Shown here: piece after piece, positions 61,629-64,000 of the stretch
How the letters are laid out: every line of letters begins with the position of its first letter
Position numbering within the stretch: position 1 is the first letter of the stretch
Assembly: GCA_963717195.1 (NCBI GenBank)
Contig: CAVQVR010000021.1
Span: 434,001-498,000, forward strand
Direction: 5' to 3'
From: JACDAE01 sp963717195
GTDB taxonomy: Bacteria > Chloroflexota > Ktedonobacteria > Ktedonobacterales > Ktedonobacteraceae
Length of the DNA stretch: 64,000 nt
Program-made: the position numbers and the translations under genes
The notes under the pieces: generated by a model
Told to the model about the DNA's origin: nothing
The model's input: the letters and a program-made list of their open reading frames with translations, nothing else
The model's database searches: none

Positions 61629-61664
61629 GTAGGGGCCCGATTTATCGCGCCCACCGTACGGGCC
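61629..61664. repeat. GTAGGGG-type dispersed repeat
   Basis: GTAGGGGCCCGATTTATCGC followed by GCCCACCGTACGGGC, with inverted parts. It resembles the radC-lon terminator core and the 42890 repeats. It lies just past the histidine kinase stop. Confidence 0.55.
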
Positions 61665-61667
61665 AGT

Positions 61668-62879
61668 TCAGTCTACGCAGGGGAGGGTGATTGTGAATTC
61701 TGTGCCCGTGCCTGGTTCGCTTTTGGCTGAGATCGTACCCTGGTGAGCACGCACAATTGCGGCGGCGATGGGCAATCCCAGTCCCGTACCCACAACGGCT
61801 GTTCCATTTGACGAGGGAGAAGACTGACGACCTCGATAGAACGAATCGAAGATATGGGTCTGGTCTTCTTTCGTAATACCATCACCATTGTCTATGACAC
61901 GTATCATGGCCTGACTATCCCTTTTGTCGAGCTGTATCGTAATTATGCCCTCAGAACCTGAACGACCATGTTTGAGCGCGTTATCAAGCAAGACAAACAT
62001 AAGCTGTTTCAGGCGCTCTCTATCGGCCTGCACGCCCAGGTTTTCCTGTGTATTTAGCGAGAGCGTAATGGTACGTCCATCATTGATACGCTTTTTTGCT
62101 TGTTCTGTACTCTCTATTACCAGTTCGATCAGGTTCACATAATGTTTTTTGAGCGCATTTTGTTCATCTAGACGTGATAGCGTCAAGAGATCATTGATCA
62201 GGTATGTCATGCGCTCACTTTCACTCTTCATACGCTTCAGCACACGCAGGGCGGTCTCTGGATCGTCTTTCGCGCCGCGCATAAGTACTTCTGTAAAGCC
62301 GCGTATAGAGGTAAGTGGAGTACGCAACTGGTGCGAGGCATCGGAGAAGAAGCGCTGGAAACGTTGTTCAGAGGCGCGTTGCGTCTCTTCTGCGTGCTCA
62401 AGGCGCGTTACCATCTCATTAATGCTGCCTGCCAGGCGATCAATTTCATCCTGAGGAGGCAGGCGTAATGGGAGACGCTCGCGTTGCTTGAGATCGCCAA
62501 TCGCTATCGCCTGGGCGGCATCGGTTACACGCCACAAAGGACGTAAGAGGAGCGAGATAAAGAAAAAAGCAAGTAGAGAACCCACTACCACTATGCCAAG
62601 GGCGACTAAAGCAACAAAAAGAGATGATACCTGCCTATAGGTGAGCATAGAAACGAGTATCACGGCCAGAATGAGGATCAGGCAGTAAGCAAACAGGAGT
62701 TGTACGCGCAAGCTAAAGAAAGGCCGAAGCCAGGGCGGTGCATCCCTTCCTGGGCCTCCCTCGGATGCCAGGAGCGGATGCTCCAGCGGTTTACCGGTGG
62801 CAGGACTTACCAGGCGCGGATGTGTTTGAGGAATATTCGTGCTGAATGACTGCCCAAACTCGCCCTCTTGAGGCTGCAT
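61668..62879 (-). CDS. Membrane sensor histidine kinase
   Basis: A 403-residue protein with AAAGGAG before the ATG. Two TMs (residues 53-75 and about 82-115) lie close together with little outside, so the sensing part is small or within the membrane. A HAMP domain, DLKQRERLPLRLPPQDEIDRLA, precedes the H-box HQLRTPLTSIRGF, the N-box LDNALKHG, and G-boxes VIDNGDGI and GTGLGLPIA. It pairs with the response regulator gene upstream (76-nt gap). Confidence 0.93.
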   Translation of the reverse strand: MQPQEGEFGQSFSTNIPQTHPRLVSPATGKPLEHPLLASEGGPGRDAPPWLRPFFSLRVQLLFAYCLILILAVILVSMLTYRQVSSLFVALVALGIVVVGSLLAFFFISLLLRPLWRVTDAAQAIAIGDLKQRERLPLRLPPQDEIDRLAGSINEMVTRLEHAEETQRASEQRFQRFFSDASHQLRTPLTSIRGFTEVLMRGAKDDPETALRVLKRMKSESERMTYLINDLLTLSRLDEQNALKKHYVNLIELVIESTEQAKKRINDGRTITLSLNTQENLGVQADRERLKQLMFVLLDNALKHGRSGSEGIITIQLDKRDSQAMIRVIDNGDGITKEDQTHIFDSFYRGRQSSPSSNGTAVVGTGLGLPIAAAIVRAHQGTISAKSEPGTGTEFTITLPCVD

Positions 62880-62955
62880 GATTGTTGCTCACTCCTTTGC
62901 TACGACTGCTGCTAATTCAGATACACTATAAAAAATTACGCAAAATAGCGGAATG

Positions 62956-63711
62956 TTACCCCTTCAAAACATAGCCCACACTGCGTACGGTTTGAATAAG
63001 GCGAGGCGTGCTAGGTGAGTCCTCGATTTTTTCACGAAGATAGCGTACATAGACCTCAATAATATTAGTCTCGCCAAGGAAATCGTAGCCCCATACGCGA
63101 TTAAGGATCGTCTGGCGGTCGAGTACCTGGCGAGGATGACTCATAAAGAGATGCAAAAGATTGTACTCGGTCGCGGTTAATTCGATCAGGCGGCCACCAC
63201 GTGTAACTTCGCGCGTTCCCGTATTCAAGCGCAGATCGGCGAACTGTAATACCTGTCCACTCGTTTCGCCATCACCGGAACCGGTCACGGATGCTCTGGC
63301 TCTGTTCTGACGACGTAGAATAGCGCGAATACGTTCCAGGAGTTCGTCAAAATCGAATGGCTTGGTCAGGTAGTCGTCTGCACCGGTTTTCAGGCCGATA
63401 ATACGATCTTTGACTTCATCTTTTGCCGTCAACATAAGAATAGGAACGTCGTGTGTGGTTGGATTGTCGCGTAAGCGCCTGCAAACCTCCAATCCATCAA
63501 TGCCAGGCATCATCACATCGAGAATAACCAGGTCCGGATTGATACGTTGAGCCGCTGTTACCCCCTGTTCACCATCTGAAGCGGACTCCACCTGGAAGCC
63601 TTCGTAACGGAGTCCCAGACGAATGAATTCAATAATATTTTCTTCATCATCAATCACGAGAACCTTCTGTTTTTCCTGGTTGTTATTCTGCCAGGAATCG
63701 CCCTGTGCCAT
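62956..63711 (-). CDS. OmpR/PhoB-type response regulator
   Basis: The start at 63711 (MAQGDSWQNNN) has GGGAGA upstream. The receiver has VIDDEEN, the phospho-Asp in LVILDVMMPGIDG and the Lys in DDYLTKPFDFDELL. The winged helix ends with NRVWGYDFLGETNIIEVYVRYLREKIE and TVRSVGYVLKG. It should be phosphorylated by the kinase encoded just downstream. Confidence 0.95.
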   Translation of the reverse strand: MAQGDSWQNNNQEKQKVLVIDDEENIIEFIRLGLRYEGFQVESASDGEQGVTAAQRINPDLVILDVMMPGIDGLEVCRRLRDNPTTHDVPILMLTAKDEVKDRIIGLKTGADDYLTKPFDFDELLERIRAILRRQNRARASVTGSGDGETSGQVLQFADLRLNTGTREVTRGGRLIELTATEYNLLHLFMSHPRQVLDRQTILNRVWGYDFLGETNIIEVYVRYLREKIEDSPSTPRLIQTVRSVGYVLKG

Positions 63712-64000
63712 AGTTTTTCTCCCCTGGACTGCCAACACCTTTTAGTTAAGATAGATGAATGCTGGAATGATGGATATAAAAGTGCCTGAGTTTGTTAACC
63801 TCATTATAGATGTCTTGTTGAGTACCCGCAAGTAGACGATCAGTTTCTCGGGATATTCTCAGCAGATATTAAGTATTTCTACTCACTCACTCACTGATAG
63901 TACGATTGAGGAAGTGGTCTGGTGCCAGCGAGGGGAAGGATGCGCTTGCCAGGAACTCTTGCCCTGGTATGGATTTGATACTACCACGCGCTTTCTTATC
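63712..64000. other. Upstream region of the two-component genes
   Basis: About 290 nt to the window end with no supportable gene. A CTCACTCACTCACTGA short tandem run lies near 63883-63898. Confidence 0.45.

Noticed and set aside
1..64000. CRISPR arrays, rRNA and tRNA genes
   Set aside because: I looked for regular spaced repeats and typical tRNA arms and saw none; a tRNAscan or cmscan run would be decisive.

Overview
The window looks like a chromosome segment of a Ktedonobacteria-type member of the Chloroflexota. The signs are actinomycete-like content in a non-actinomycete setting: an HspR/HAIR heat-shock operon, an SCO5389-family protein, a SARP-like regulator beside a MalT-type STAND ATPase, many secreted Ser/Thr-rich proteins, a eukaryote-like Ser/Thr kinase and a CBM2-bearing glycosidase, together with decayed insertion sequences. 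The taxonomic call is inference from gene content; no rRNA or tRNA gene was seen.

Region 1 (1-11 kb, minus strand) is a RiPP biosynthetic cluster, the most interesting system here. In transcription order it holds a small NHLP-like protein, an ABC exporter (ATPase and ABC-2 permease), a YcaO azoline-forming enzyme whose reading frame is broken, an E1-like leader-binding protein, a cyclodehydratase-SagB fusion, a second SagB-type dehydrogenase, five tandem precursor peptides, an M50-type membrane protease with a PqqD-like domain, and the start of a LanB-type dehydratase that runs off the left edge. The five precursors share a leader motif (AEEL followed by NP or TP) and have different Ser/Thr/Gly-rich, mostly Cys-poor cores. 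The combination points to linear azol(in)e peptides that may also carry dehydroamino acids. A split regulator pair (STAND ATPase and SARP-like activator, 11.7-15.1 kb) lies divergently next to it.

Region 2 (15-24 kb) holds a lipoprotein-MFS-secreted protein operon like the mycobacterial LprG-P55 pair, and two membrane GT-C type glycosyltransferases. Region 3 (24.3-32 kb) is an insertion between two direct copies of the 5' part of radC (about 640 bp). It carries a dead IS110-like element, a dead IS256-like element with 25-bp inverted ends and an intact 8-bp target duplication, a MITE-like repeat and two small secreted proteins; the intact radC lies at the right edge.

Region 4 (32-64 kb) is mostly chromosomal: lon with hsp20, MenA/UbiA prenyltransferase, a translin-family gene with a one-base frameshift, a compact type II PKS operon (KS-alpha, chain length factor, ACP, SRPBCC cyclase), a deaminase, a nucleotidyltransferase, a GH51-like/CBM2 glycosidase, SUI1, a Ser/Thr kinase, a metal-binding lipoprotein, the grpE-dnaJ-hspR operon behind a promoter overlapped by a HAIR operator, a GH3 hexosaminidase, an alcohol dehydrogenase with a 400-residue acidic repeat tail, and an OmpR-type two-component pair. 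GTAGGGGCG-type palindromes are scattered between genes, and several long perfect hairpins separate convergent genes.
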